64,000 nucleotides of DNA, taken from the NCBI GenBank assembly GCA_023678885.1, contig CM043009.1, positions 11,959,117-12,023,116 on the forward strand, written 5' to 3'. The notes under the pieces were generated by a model. That model ran no database searches. It was not told the DNA's origin and saw only the letters and a list, made by a program, of their open reading frames with translations. This DNA is from Pogostemon cablin. Its lineage: Eukaryota > Streptophyta > Magnoliopsida > Lamiales > Lamiaceae. The translations under genes and the position numbers were made by a program. This document shows, in pieces, positions 1 to 14,300 of the stretch. How positions within the stretch are numbered: the stretch's first letter is position 1; each line of letters opens with the position of its first letter.

Positions 1-3000
1 TTTCCTTCATCATGATACTCATTTCCTACATCACGATACTAATTTCCTTCATCATGTTGCATATTTCCTATATCTTTATGGTCATTTCTTTCATCATGAT
101 GCATATTTCCTTCAAAATAATGCTCATTTCCTACATCATGAGGCTCATTTCCTTGATTATGATACTCATTTTCTTCATCATGATACTCATTTCCATCATC
201 ATGATGCATATTTACTTCATCATGAAACATGTTTTCTTCATCATGATGCCTATTTCTTACATCATGATCCTAATTTCCTTCATCACGATGCGTATTTCCT
301 TCATCATGATGCTCATTTCCTACGTCATGATGCACATTTATTTCAAAATGATGCTCATTATATTAATCATGTTAAATATTTCCTTCATCATTATTCTCAT
401 TTCCTTCATTATTGACGCGTATTTCCTTCATCACGATGCTCATTTCCTTTATCATGATGTATATTTACTTCATAATGATGCTCATTTCCTTTATAGGTAC
501 ATTTCCTTCATTAAGATACATATTTCCTTCATCATGACGTTCTTTCCTATGATGCATATTTCCTTCATCATAATCCATATTTCCTTCATCATGAGGCGCC
601 TTCATTTCCTTCATCATGATGCATATTTCTTTCATCATGAGGCTCATTTTCTTTGTCATGATGCATGTTTCCTTCTTCATGATGCTAATTTACAACATCA
701 AAATGCATATTTCATTCATAATGATGCATATTTCCTTCATCATGATTCTCATTTCTTATATCATGATGCATATTTTCTTCATTATGATGTTCATTTACAT
801 CAACATGATGATCATTTCCTTCTTTGTGATGCTTATTTCCTTCTTCATGATGTTCATTTCCATCGTCATGATGCTCATTTCCTTCATCATGATGCTCATT
901 TCTGTCATAATGATGCATATTTTCTTCATCATGATGCACATTTCCTTCATTATGATGCATATTTCCTTTAACATGATGTTCATTTCCATCATAATGATGC
1001 TTATTTCCTTCACCATGATGCATATATCCTATCATGACACTCATTTCCATCATCATGATACTAATTTCATTGATCATGATGTATATTTCCTTCATCATGA
1101 TGCTCATTTCCTAAATCATGATGCGTGTTTCCTAAATCACGATGCCCATTTCCAAAATCTTATTAATGGTTTCCTTCATCATGATACTCAATTCCTTTAT
1201 CATGATGCATATTTCCTTCATCGTGGTGCTCATTTCCATCATCATGATTCTTATTTCCTTCATCATGATGCGTATTTCCTTCATCATGATACTCATTTCC
1301 TGCATCACGATACTAATTTCCTTCATCATGTTACATATTTCCTACATCTTTATGGTCATTTCTTTCATCATGATGCATATTTCCTTCAAAATGATGCTCA
1401 TTTCCTATATTATGAGGCTCATTTCCTTGATCATGATACTCATTTCCTTCATCATGATGCTCATTTCCATCATCATAATGCATAAATCTATCATCATGTT
1501 GCATATTTACTTCATCATGAAACATGTTTTCTTCATCATGACTACATCATGATCCTCATTTCCTTCATCATGATGCGTATTTCCTTCATAATGATGCTCA
1601 TTTCCTACGTCATGATGCACATTTAATTCAAAATAATGCTCGTTATATTAATCATGATAAATATTTCCTTCATCATGATTCTCATTTCCTTCATTATTGA
1701 CGCGTATTTCCTTCATCACGATGCTCATTTCCTTTATCATGATGTATATTACTTCATAATGATGCTCATTTCCTTCATAGGTAAATTTCCTTCAATATGA
1801 TACATATTTCCTTCATCATGACGTTCTTTCCTATGATGCATATTTCCTTCATCATGATGCACATTTCCTTCATCATGAGGCTCATTTCCTTCATCATGAT
1901 GCATATTTCTTTCATCATGAGGCTCATTTTCTTTGTCATGATGCATGTTTCCTCCTTCATGATGCTAATTTCCAACATCAAAATGCTTATTTCATTCATC
2001 ATGATGCATATTTCCTTCATCATAATTCTCTTTTCCTATATCATGATGCATATTTTCTTCATTATGATGTTCATTTCCATCAACATGATGATCATTTCCT
2101 TCATTATGACTATCTTTTCCTTCTTTGTGATGCTTATATCCTTCTTCATGATGTTCATTTCCATCATCATGATTCTCATTTCCTTCATCATGATGCATAT
2201 TTCTTTCATCATGATGCACATTTCCTTCATTATGATGCATATTTCCTTCAACATGATGTTCATTTCCATCATAATGATGCTTATTTCCTTAATCATGATG
2301 CATATATCCTATCATGACGCTCATTTCCATCATCATGATGCTAATTTTATTGATCATGATGTATATTTCCTTCATCATGATGCTCATTTCCTAAATCATG
2401 ATGCATGTTTCCTAAATCACGATGCCCATTTCCAAAATCTTATTAATGGTTTCCTTCATCATGATACTCAATTCCTTTATCATGATGCATATTTCCTTCA
2501 TCGTGGTGCTCATTTCCATCATCATGATTCTTATTTCCTTCATTATGATTCGTATTTCCTTCATCATGATACTCATTTCCTACATCACGATACTAATTTC
2601 CTTCATCATGTTGCATATTTCCTATATCTTTATGGTCATTTCTTTCATCATGATGCATATTTCCTTCAAAATAATGCTCATTTCCTACATCATGAGGCTC
2701 ATTTCCTTGATTATGATACTCATTTTCTTCATCATGATACTCATTTCCATCATCATGATGCATATTTACTTCATCATGAAACATGTTTTCTTCATCATGA
2801 TGCCTATTTCTTACATCATGATCCTAATTTCCTTCATCACGATGCGTATTTCCTTCATCATGATGCTCATTTCCTACGTCATGATGCACATTTATTTCAA
2901 AATGATGCTCATTATATTAATCATGTTAAATATTTCCTTCATCATTATTCTCATTTCCTTCATTATTGACGCGTATTTCCTTCATCACGATGCTCATTTC

Positions 3001-6000
3001 CTTTATCATGATGTATATTTACTTCATAATGATGCTCATTTCCTTTATAGGTACATTTCCTTCATTAAGATACATATTTCCTTCATCATGACGTTCTTTC
3101 CTATGATGCATATTTCCTTCATCATAATCCATATTTCCTTCATCATGAGGCGCCTTCATTTCCTTCATCATGATGCATATTTCTTTCATCATGAGGCTCA
3201 TTTTCTTTGTCATGATGCATGTTTCCTTCTTCATGATGCTAATTTACAACATCAAAATGCATATTTCATTCATAATGATGCATATTTCCTTCATCATGAT
3301 TCTCATTTCTTATATCATGATGCATATTTTCTTCATTATGATGTTCATTTACATCAACATGATGATCATTTCCTTCTTTGTGATGCTTATTTCCTTCTTC
3401 ATGATGTTCATTTCCATCGTCATGATGCTCATTTCCTTCATCATGATGCTCATTTCTGTCATAATGATGCATATTTTCTTCATCATGATGCACATTTCCT
3501 TCATTATGATGCATATTTCCTTTAACATGATGTTCATTTCCATCATAATGATGCTTATTTCCTTCACCATGATGCATATATCCTATCATGACACTCATTT
3601 CCATCATCATGATACTAATTTCATTGATCATGATGTATATTTCCTTCATCATGATGCTCATTTCCTAAATCATGATGCGTGTTTCCTAAATCACGATGCC
3701 CATTTCCAAAATCTTATTAATGGTTTCCTTCATCATGATACTCAATTCCTTTATCATGATGCATATTTCCTTCATCGTGGTGCTCATTTCCATCATCATG
3801 ATTCTTATTTCCTTCATCATGATGCGTATTTCCTTCATCATGATACTCATTTCCTGCATCACGATACTAATTTCCTTCATCATGTTACATATTTCCTACA
3901 TCTTTATGGTCATTTCTTTCATCATGATGCATATTTCCTTCAAAATGATGCTCATTTCCTATATTATGAGGCTCATTTCCTTGATCATGATACTCATTTC
4001 CTTCATCATGATGCTCATTTCCATCATCATAATGCATAAATCTATCATCATGTTGCATATTTACTTCATCATGAAACATGTTTTCTTCATCATGACTACA
4101 TCATGATCCTCATTTCCTTCATCATGATGCGTATTTCCTTCATAATGATGCTCATTTCCTACGTCATGATGCACATTTAATTCAAAATAATGCTCGTTAT
4201 ATTAATCATGATAAATATTTCCTTCATCATGATTCTCATTTCCTTCATTATTGACGCGTATTTCCTTCATCACGATGCTCATTTCCTTTATCATGATGTA
4301 TATTACTTCATAATGATGCTCATTTCCTTCATAGGTAAATTTCCTTCAATATGATACATATTTCCTTCATCATGACGTTCTTTCCTATGATGCATATTTC
4401 CTTCATCATGATGCACATTTCCTTCATCATGAGGCTCATTTCCTTCATCATGATGCATATTTCTTTCATCATGAGGCTCATTTTCTTTGTCATGATGCAT
4501 GTTTCCTCCTTCATGATGCTAATTTCCAACATCAAAATGCTTATTTCATTCATCATGATGCATATTTCCTTCATCATAATTCTCTTTTCCTATATCATGA
4601 TGCATATTTTCTTCATTATGATGTTCATTTCCATCAACATGATGATCATTTCCTTCATTATGACTATCTTTTCCTTCTTTGTGATGCTTATATCCTTCTT
4701 CATGATGTTCATTTCCATCATCATGATTCTCATTTCCTTCATCATGATGCATATTTCTTTCATCATGATGCACATTTCCTTCATTATGATGCATATTTCC
4801 TTCAACATGATGTTCATTTCCATCATAATGATGCTTATTTCCTTAATCATGATGCATATATCCTATCATGACGCTCATTTCCATCATCATGATGCTAATT
4901 TTATTGATCATGATGTATATTTCCTTCATCATGATGCTCATTTCCTAAATCATGATGCATGTTTCCTAAATCACGATGCCCATTTCCAAAATCTTATTAA
5001 TGGTTTCCTTCATCATGATACTCAATTCCTTTATCATGATGCATATTTCCTTCATCGTGGTGCTCATTTCCATCATCATGATTCTTATTTCCTTCATTAT
5101 GATTCGTATTTCCTTCATCATGATACTCATTTCCTACATCACGATACTAATTTCCTTCATCATGTTGCATATTTCCTATATCTTTATGGAAATTTCTTTC
5201 ATCATGATGCATATTTCCTTCAAAATAATGCTCATTTCCTACATCATGAGGCTCATTTCCTTGATTATGATACTCATTTTCTTCATCATGATACTCATTT
5301 CCATCATCATGATGCATATTTACTTCATCATGAAACATGTTTTCTTCATCATGATGCCTATTTCTTACATCATGATCCTAATTTCCTTCATCACGATGCG
5401 TATTTCCTTCATCATGATGCTCATTTCCTACGTCATGATGCACATTTAATTCAAAATGATGCTCATTATATTAATCATGTTAAATATTTCCTTCATCATT
5501 ATTCTCATTTCCTTCATTATTGACGCGTATTTCCTTCATCACGATGCTCATTTCCTTTATCATGATGTATATTTACTTCATAATGATGCTCATTTCCTTT
5601 ATAGGTACATTTCCTTCATTAAGATACATATTTCCTTCATCATGACGTTCTTTCCTATGATGCATATTTCCTTCATCATAATCCATATTTCCTTCATCAT
5701 GAGGCGCCTTCATTTCCTTCATCATGATGCATATTTCTTTCATCATGAGGCTCATTTTCTTTGTCATGATGCATGTTTCCTTCTTCATGATGCTAATTTA
5801 CAACATCAAAATGCATATTTCATTCATAATGATGCATATTTCCTTCATCATGATTCTCATTTCTTATATCATGATGCATATTTTCTTCATTATGATGTTC
5901 ATTTCCATCAACATGATGATCATTTCCTTCTTTGTGATGCTTATTTCCTTCTTCATGATGTTCATTTCCATCGTCATGATGCTCATTTCCTTCATCATGA

Positions 6001-7640
6001 TGCTCATTTCTGTCATAATGATGCATATTTTCTTCATCATGATGCACATTTCCTTCATTATGATGCATATTTCCTTTAACATGATGTTCATTTCCATCAT
6101 AATGATGCTTATTTCCTTCACCATGATGCATATATCCTATCATGACACTCATTTCCATCATCATGATACTAATTTCATTGATCATGATGTATATTTCCTT
6201 CATCATGATGCTCATTTCCTAAATCATGATGCGTGTTTCCTAAATCACGATGCCCATTTCCAAAATCTTATTAATGGTTTCCTTCATCATGATACTCAAT
6301 TCCTTTATCATGATGCATATTTCCTTCATCGTGGTGCTCATTTCCATCATCATGATTCTTATTTCCTTCATCATGATGCGTATTTCCTTCATCATGATAC
6401 TCATTTCCTACATCACGATACTAATTTCCTTCATCATGTTACATATTTCCTACATCTTTATGGTCATTTCTTTCATCATGATGCATATTTCCTTCAAAAT
6501 GATGCTCATTTCCTATATTATGAGGCTCATTTCCTTGATCATGATACTCATTTCCTTCATCATGATGCTCATTTCCATCATCATGATGCATAAATCTATC
6601 ATCATGTTGCATATTTACTTCATCATGAAACATGTTTTCTTCATCATGACTACATCATGATCCTCATTTCCTTCATCATGATGCGTATTTCCTTCATAAT
6701 GATGCTCATTTCCTAGGTCATGATGCACATTTAATTCAAAATAATGCTCGTTATATTAATCATGATAAATATTTCCTTCATCATGATTCTCGTTTCCTTC
6801 ATCACGATGCTCATTTCCTTTATCATGATGTATATTACTTCATAATGATGCTCATTTCCTTCATAGGTAAATTTCCTTCAATATGATACATATTTCCTTC
6901 ATCATGACGTTCTTTCCTATGATGCATATTTCCTTCATCATGATGCACATTTCCTTCATCATGAGGCTCATTTCCTTCATCATGGTGCATATTTCTTTCA
7001 TCATGAGGCTCATTTTCTTTTTCATGATGCATGTTTCCTCCTTCATGATGCTAATTTCCAACATCAAAATGCTTATTTCATTCATCATGATGCATATTTC
7101 CTTCATCATAATTCTCTTTTCCTATATCATGATGCATATTTTCTTCATTATGATGTTCATTTCCATCAACATGATGATCATTTCCTTCATGATGACGATC
7201 ATTTCCTTCTTTGTGATGCTTATTTCCTTCTTCATGATGTTCATTTCCATCATCATGATGCTCATTTCCTTCATCATGATGCATATTTCCTTCATCATGA
7301 TGCACATTTCCTTCATTATGATGCATATTTCCTTCAACATGATGTTCATTTCCATCATAATGATGCTTATTTCCTTAATCATGATGCATATATCCTATCA
7401 TGACGCTCATTTCCATCATCATGATGCTAATTTTATTGATCATGATGTACATTTCCTTCATCATGATGCTCATTTCCTAAATCATGATGCATGTTTCATA
7501 AATCACGATGCCCATTTTTAAAATCTTATTAATGGTTTCCTTCATCATGATACTCAATTCCTTTATCATGATGCATATTTCCTTCATCGTGGTGCTAATT
7601 TCCATCATCATGATTCTTATTTCCTTCATCATGATTCGTA
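1..7640 (+). repeat. Higher-order repeat: three tandem copies of a 2554-bp unit
   Basis: Copies lie at 1-2554, 2555-5108 and 5109-7640. The third is 22 bp shorter, through loss of a piece containing the GACGCGT variant near 6795. The first two look almost identical: the 289-codon plus frame at 616-1485 recurs unchanged at 3170-4039. Only scattered substitutions are visible, for example TATGGTCATT near 2634 against TATGGAAATT near 5188. Each 2554-bp unit is a dimer of two diverged units of about 1.27-1.28 kb, marked by a non-consensus segment around AAAATCTTATTAATGG (frame landmarks at 1142, 2422, 3696, 4976, 6250 and 7508). Confidence 0.93.
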
Positions 7641-10600
7641 TTTCCTTCATCATGATACTCATTTCCTACATCACGATACTAATTTCCTTCATCATGTTGC
7701 ATATTTCCTATATCTTTATGGTCATTTCTTTCATCATGATGCATATTTCCTTCAAAATGATGCTCATTTCCTACATCATGAGGCTCATTTCCTTGATTAT
7801 GATACTCATTTTCTTCATCATGATACTCATTTCCATCATCATGATGCATATTTAATTCATCATGAAACATGTTTTCTTTATCATGATGCCTATTTCTTAC
7901 ATCATGATCCTAATTTCCTTCATCACGATGCGTATTTCCTTCATCATGATGCTCATTTCCTACGTCATGATGCACATTTAATTCAAAATGATGCTCATTA
8001 TATTAATCATGTTAAATATTTCCTTCATCATTATTCTCATTTCCTTCATTATTGACGCGTATTTCCTTCATCACGATGCTCATTTCCTTTATCATGATGT
8101 ATATTACTTCATAATGATGCTCATTTCCTTTATAGGTACATTTCCTTCATTAAGATACATATTTCCTTCATCATGACGTTATTTCCTATGATGCATATTT
8201 CCTTCATCATGATCCATATTTCCTTCATCATGAGGCTCATTTCCTTCATCATGATGCATATTTCTTTCATCATGAGGCTCATTTTCTTTGTCATGATGCA
8301 TGTTTCCTTCTTCATGATGCTAATTTCCAACATCAAAATGCTTATTTCATTTATCATGATGCATATTTCCTTCATCATGATTCTCATTTCTTATATCATG
8401 ATGCATATTTCTTCATTATGATGTTCATTTCCATCAACATGATGATCATTTCCTTCATCATGACGATCATTTTCTTCTTTGTGATGCTTATTTCCTTCTT
8501 CATGATGTTCATTTCCATCATCATGATGCTCATTTCCTTCATAATGATACTCATTTCTGTCATCATGATGCATATTTCCTTCATCATGATGCACATTTCC
8601 TTCATTATGATGCATATTTCCTTCAACATGATGTTCATTTCCATCATAATGATGCTTATTTCCTTCATCATGATGCATATATCCTATCATGACGCTCATT
8701 TCCATCATCATGATGCTAATTTCATTGACCATGATGTATATTTCCTTCATCATAATTCTCATTTCCTAAATCATGATGCGTGTTTCCTAAATCACGATGC
8801 CCATTTCCAAAATCTTATTAATGGTTTCCTTCATCATGATACTCAATTCCTTTATCATGATGCATATTTCCTTCATCGTGGTGCTCATTTCCATCATCAT
8901 GATTCTTATTTCCTTCATCATGATGCGTATTTCCTTCATCATGATGCCTATTTCTTACATCATGATCCTCATTTCCTTCATCATGATGCGTATTTCCTTC
9001 ATCATGATGCTCATTTCCTACGTCATGATGCACATTTAATTCAAAATGATGCTCGTTATATTAATCATGATAAATATTTCCTTCATCATGATTCTCATTT
9101 CCTTCATTATTGACGCGTATTTCCTTCATCACGATGCTCATTTCCTTTATCATGATGTAAATTTACTTCATAATGATGCTCATTTCCTTCATAGGTACAT
9201 TTCCTTCATTATGATATATATTTCCTTTATCATGACGTTCTTTCCCATGATGAATATTTTCATCATCATGATGCATATTTCCTTCATCATGAGGCCCATT
9301 TCCTTCATCATGATGCATATTTCTTTCATCATGAGGCTCATTTTCTTTGTCATGATACATGTTTCCTTCTTCATGATGCTAATTTCCAACATCAAAATGC
9401 TTATTTCATTCATCATGATGCACATTTCCTTCATCATGAGGCTTATTTCCTTCATCATGATGCATATTTCTTTCATCATGAGGCTCATTTTCTTTGTCAT
9501 GATGCATGTTTCCTTCTTCATGATGCGAATTTCCAATATCAAAATGCTTATTTGATTCATCATGATGCATATTTCCTTCATCATAATTCTCATTTCCTAT
9601 ATCATGATGCATATTTTCTTCATTATAATGTTCATTTCCATCAACATGATGATCATTTCCTTCATCATGACGATCATTTCCTATGATGCATATTTCCTTC
9701 ATCATGATGCACATTTCCTTCATCATGAGGCTCATTTCCTTCATCATGATGCATATTTCTTTCATCATGAGGCTCATTTTCTTTTTCATGATGCATGTTT
9801 CCTCCTTCATGATGCTAATTTCCAACATCAAAATGCTTATTTCATTCATCATGATGCATATTTCCTTCATCATAATTCTCATTTCCTATATCATGATGCA
9901 TATTTTCTTCATTATGATGTTCATTTCCATCAACATGATGATCATTTCCTTCATCATGACGATCATTTCCTTCTTTGTAATGCTTATTTCCTTCTTCATG
10001 ATGTTCATTTCCATCATCATGATGCTCATTTCCTTCATCATGATGCTCATTTCTGTCATCATGATGCATATTTCCTTCATCATGATACACATTTCCTTCA
10101 TTATGATGCATATTTCCTTCAACATGATGTTCATTTTTCATCATAATGATGCTTATTTCCTTCATCATGATGCATATATCCTTCATCATGATGCTCATTT
10201 CCATCATCATGATGCTAATTTCATTGATCATAATGTATATTTCCTTCATCATGATGCTCATTTCCTTCATCATGATGCTCATTTCCATCATCATGATGCA
10301 TAAATCTATCATCATGTTGCATATTTACTTCATCATGAAACATGTTTTCTTCATCATGATGCCTATTTATTACATCATGATCCTCATTTCCTTCATCAGG
10401 ATGCGTATTTCCTTCAAAATGATGCTCAGTTCCTATATTATGAGGCTCATTTCCTTGATCATGATACTCATTTCCTTCATCATGATGCTCATTTCCATCA
10501 TCATGATGCATAAATCTATCATCATGTTGCATATTTACTTCATCATGAAACATGTTTTCTTCATCATGATGCCTATTTCTTACATCATGATCCTCATTTC

Positions 10601-11385
10601 CTTCATCATGATGCGTATTTCCTTCATAATGATGCTCATTTCCTACGTCACGATGCACATTTAATTCAAAATAATGCTCGTTATATTAATCATGATAAAT
10701 ATTTCCTTCATCATGATTCTCATTTCCTTCATTATTGACGCGTATTTCCTTCATCACGATGCTCATTTCCTTTATCATGATGTATATTACTTCATAATGA
10801 TGCTCATTTCCTTCATAGGTAAATTTCCTTCAATATGATACATATTTCCTTCATCATGACGTTCTTTCCTATGAGGCGCCTTCATTTCCTTCATCATGAT
10901 GCATATTTCTTTCATCATGAGGCTCATTTTCTTTGTCATGATGCATGTTTCCTCCTTCATGATGCTAATTTCCAACATCAAAATGCTTATTTCATTCATC
11001 ATGATGCATATTTCCTTCATCATAATTCTCTTTTCCTATATCATGATGCATATTTTCTTCATTATGATGTTCATTTCCATCAACATGATGATCATTTCCT
11101 TCATTATGACGATCATTTCCTTCTTTGTGATGCTTATTTCCTTCTTCATGATGTTCATTTCCATCATCATGATGCTCATTTCCTTCATCATGATGCATAT
11201 TTCCTTCATCATGATGCACATTTCCTTCATTATGATGCATATTTCTTTCAACATGATGTTCATTTCCATCATAATGATGCTTATTTCCTTAATCATGATG
11301 CATATATCCTATCATGACGCTCATTTCCATCATCATGATGCTAATTTTATTGATCATGATGTATATTTTCTTCATCATGATGCTC
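7641..11385 (+). repeat. Array segment with irregular higher-order structure
   Basis: The segment begins like a fourth 2554-bp copy and then departs from it after about 8.1 kb. The landmark appears at 8797 and is next seen only at 11422, so one expected landmark (about 10.1 kb) is missing. Local duplications are visible: at about 9325-9590 a run of monomers including a TTTGTCATGATGCATG variant is repeated almost back to back, and 10.25-10.37 kb resembles 10.48-10.60 kb. These are the footprints of unequal exchange between misaligned monomers. Confidence 0.8.
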
Positions 11386-14300
11386 AATTCCTAAATCATG
11401 ATGCATGTTTCCTAAATCACGATGCCCATTTCCAAAATCTTATTAATGGTTTCCTTCATCATGATACTCAATTCCTTTATCATGATGCATATTTCCTTCA
11501 TCGTGGTGCTCATTTCCATCATCATGATTCTTATTTCCTTCATCATGATTCGTATTTCCTTCATCATGATACTCATTTCCTACATCACGATACTAATTTC
11601 CTTCATCATGTTGCATATTTCCTATATCTTTATGGTCATTTCTTTCATCATGATGCATATTTCCTTCAAAATGATGCTCATTTCCTACATCATGAGGCTC
11701 ATTTCCTTGATTATGATACTCATTTTCTTTATCATGATACTCATTTCCATCATCATGATGCATATTTACTTCATCATGAAACATGTTTTCTTTATCATGA
11801 TGCCTATTTCTTACATCATGATCCTAATTTCCTTCATCACGATGCGTATTTCCTTCATCATGATGCTCATTTCCTACGTCATGATGAACATTTAATTCAA
11901 AATGATGCTCATTATATTAATCATGTTAAATATTTCCTTCATCATTATTCTCATTTATTTCATTATTGACGCGTATTTCCTTCATCACGATGCTCATTTC
12001 CTTTATCATGATGTATATTTACTTCATAATGATGCTCATTTCCTTTATAGGTACATTTCCTTCATTAAGATACATATTTCCTTCATCATGACGTTCTTTC
12101 CTATGATGCATATTTCCTTCATCATGATCCATATTTCCTTCATCATGAGGCTCATTTCCTTCATCATGATGCATATTTCTTTCATCATGCGGCTCATTTT
12201 CTTTGTCATGATGCATGTTTCCTTCTTCATGATGCTAATTTCCAACATCAAAATGCTTATTTCATTCATCATGATGCATATTTCCTTCATCATGATTCTC
12301 ATTTCTTATATCATGATGCATATTTCTTCATTATGATGTTCATTTCCATCAACATGATGATCATTTCCTTCATCATGACGATCATTTTCTTCTTTGTGAT
12401 GCTTATTTCCTTCTTCATGATGTTCATTTCCATCATCATGATGCTCATTTCCTTCATCATGATACTCATTTCTGTCATCATGATGCATATTCCCTTCATC
12501 ATGATGCACATTTCCTTTATTATGATGCATATTTCCTTCAACATGGTGTTCATTTCCATCATAATGATGCTTATTATCTTCATCATGATGCATATATCCT
12601 ATCATGACGCTCATTTCCATCATCATGATGCTAATTTCATTGATCATGATGTATATTTCCTTCATCATGATGCTCATTTCCTAAATCATGATGCATGTTT
12701 CCTAAATCACGATGCCCATTTCCAAAATCTTATTAATGATTTCCTTCATCATGATACTCAATTCCTTTATCATGATGCATATTTCCTTCATCGTGGTGCT
12801 CATTTCCATCATCATGATTCTTATTTCCTTCATCATGATGCGTATTTCCTTCATCATGATACTCATTTCCTACATTACGATACTAATTTCCTTCATCATG
12901 TTGCATATTTCCTACATCTTTATGGTCATTTCTTTCATCATGATGCATATTTCCTTCAAAATGATGCTCATTTCCTACATTATGAGGCTCATTTCCTTGA
13001 TCATGATACTCATTTCCTTCATCATGATGCTCATTTCCATCATCATGATGTATAAATCTAACATCATGTTGCATATTTACTTCATCATGAAACATGTTTT
13101 CTTCATCATGATGCCTATTTCTTACATCATGATCCTCATTTCCTTCATCATGATGCGTATTTCCTTCATCATGATGCTCATTTCCTACGTCATGATGCAC
13201 ATTTAATTCAAAATGATGCTCGTTATATTAATCATGATAAATATTTCCTTCATCATGATTCTCATTTCCTTCATTATTGACGCGTATTTCCTTCATCACG
13301 ATGCTCATTTCCTTTATCATGATGTAAATTTACTTCATAATGATGCTCATTTCCTTCATAGGTACATTTCCTTCATTATGATATATATTTCCTTTATCAT
13401 GACGTTCTTTCCCATGATGAATATTTTCATCATCATGATGCATATTTCCTTCATCATGAGGCCCATTTCCTTCATCATGATGCATATTTCTTTCATCATG
13501 AGGCTCATTTTCTTTGTCATGATGCGTGTTTCCTTCTTCATGATGCTAATTTCCAACATCAAAATGCTTATTTCATTCATCATGATGCACATTTCCTTCA
13601 TCATGGGGCTCATTTCCTTCATCATGATGCATATTTCTTTCATCATGAGGCTCATTTTCTTTGTCATGATGCATGTTTCCTTCTTCATGATGCGAATTTC
13701 CAACATCAAAATGCTTATTTCATTCATCATGATGCATATTTCCTTCATCATAATTCTCATTTCCTATATCATGATGCATATTTTCTTCATTATGATGTTC
13801 ATTTCCATCAACATGATGATCATTTCCTTCATCATGACGATCATTTCCTTCTTTGTAATGCTTATTTCCTTCTTCATGATATTCATTTCCATCATCATGC
13901 TCATTTCCTTCATCATGATGATCATTTCTGTCATCATGATGCATATTTCCTTCATCATGATACACATTTCCTTCATTATGATGCATATTTCCTTCAACAT
14001 GATGTTCATTTTTCATCATAATGATGCTTATTTCCTTCATCATGATGCATATATCCTTCATCATGACGCTCATTTCCATCATCATGATGCTAATTTCATT
14101 GATCATGATGTATATTTCCTTCATCATGATGCTCATTTCCTTCATCATGATGCTCATTTCCATCATCATGATGCATAAATCTATCATCATGTTGCATATT
14201 TACTTCATCATGAAACATGTTTTCTTCATCATGATGCCTATTTATTACATCATGATCCTCATTTCCTTCATCATGATGCGTATTTCCTTCATCATGATGC

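Noticed and set aside
9406..9882. Hydrophilic His/Asp/Glu/Asn-rich minus-strand peptides (HHDEGN heptads) as possible metal-binding or antifreeze-like proteins
   Set aside because: Same repeat artefact on the other strand; no promoter, signal peptide or flanking gene structure.
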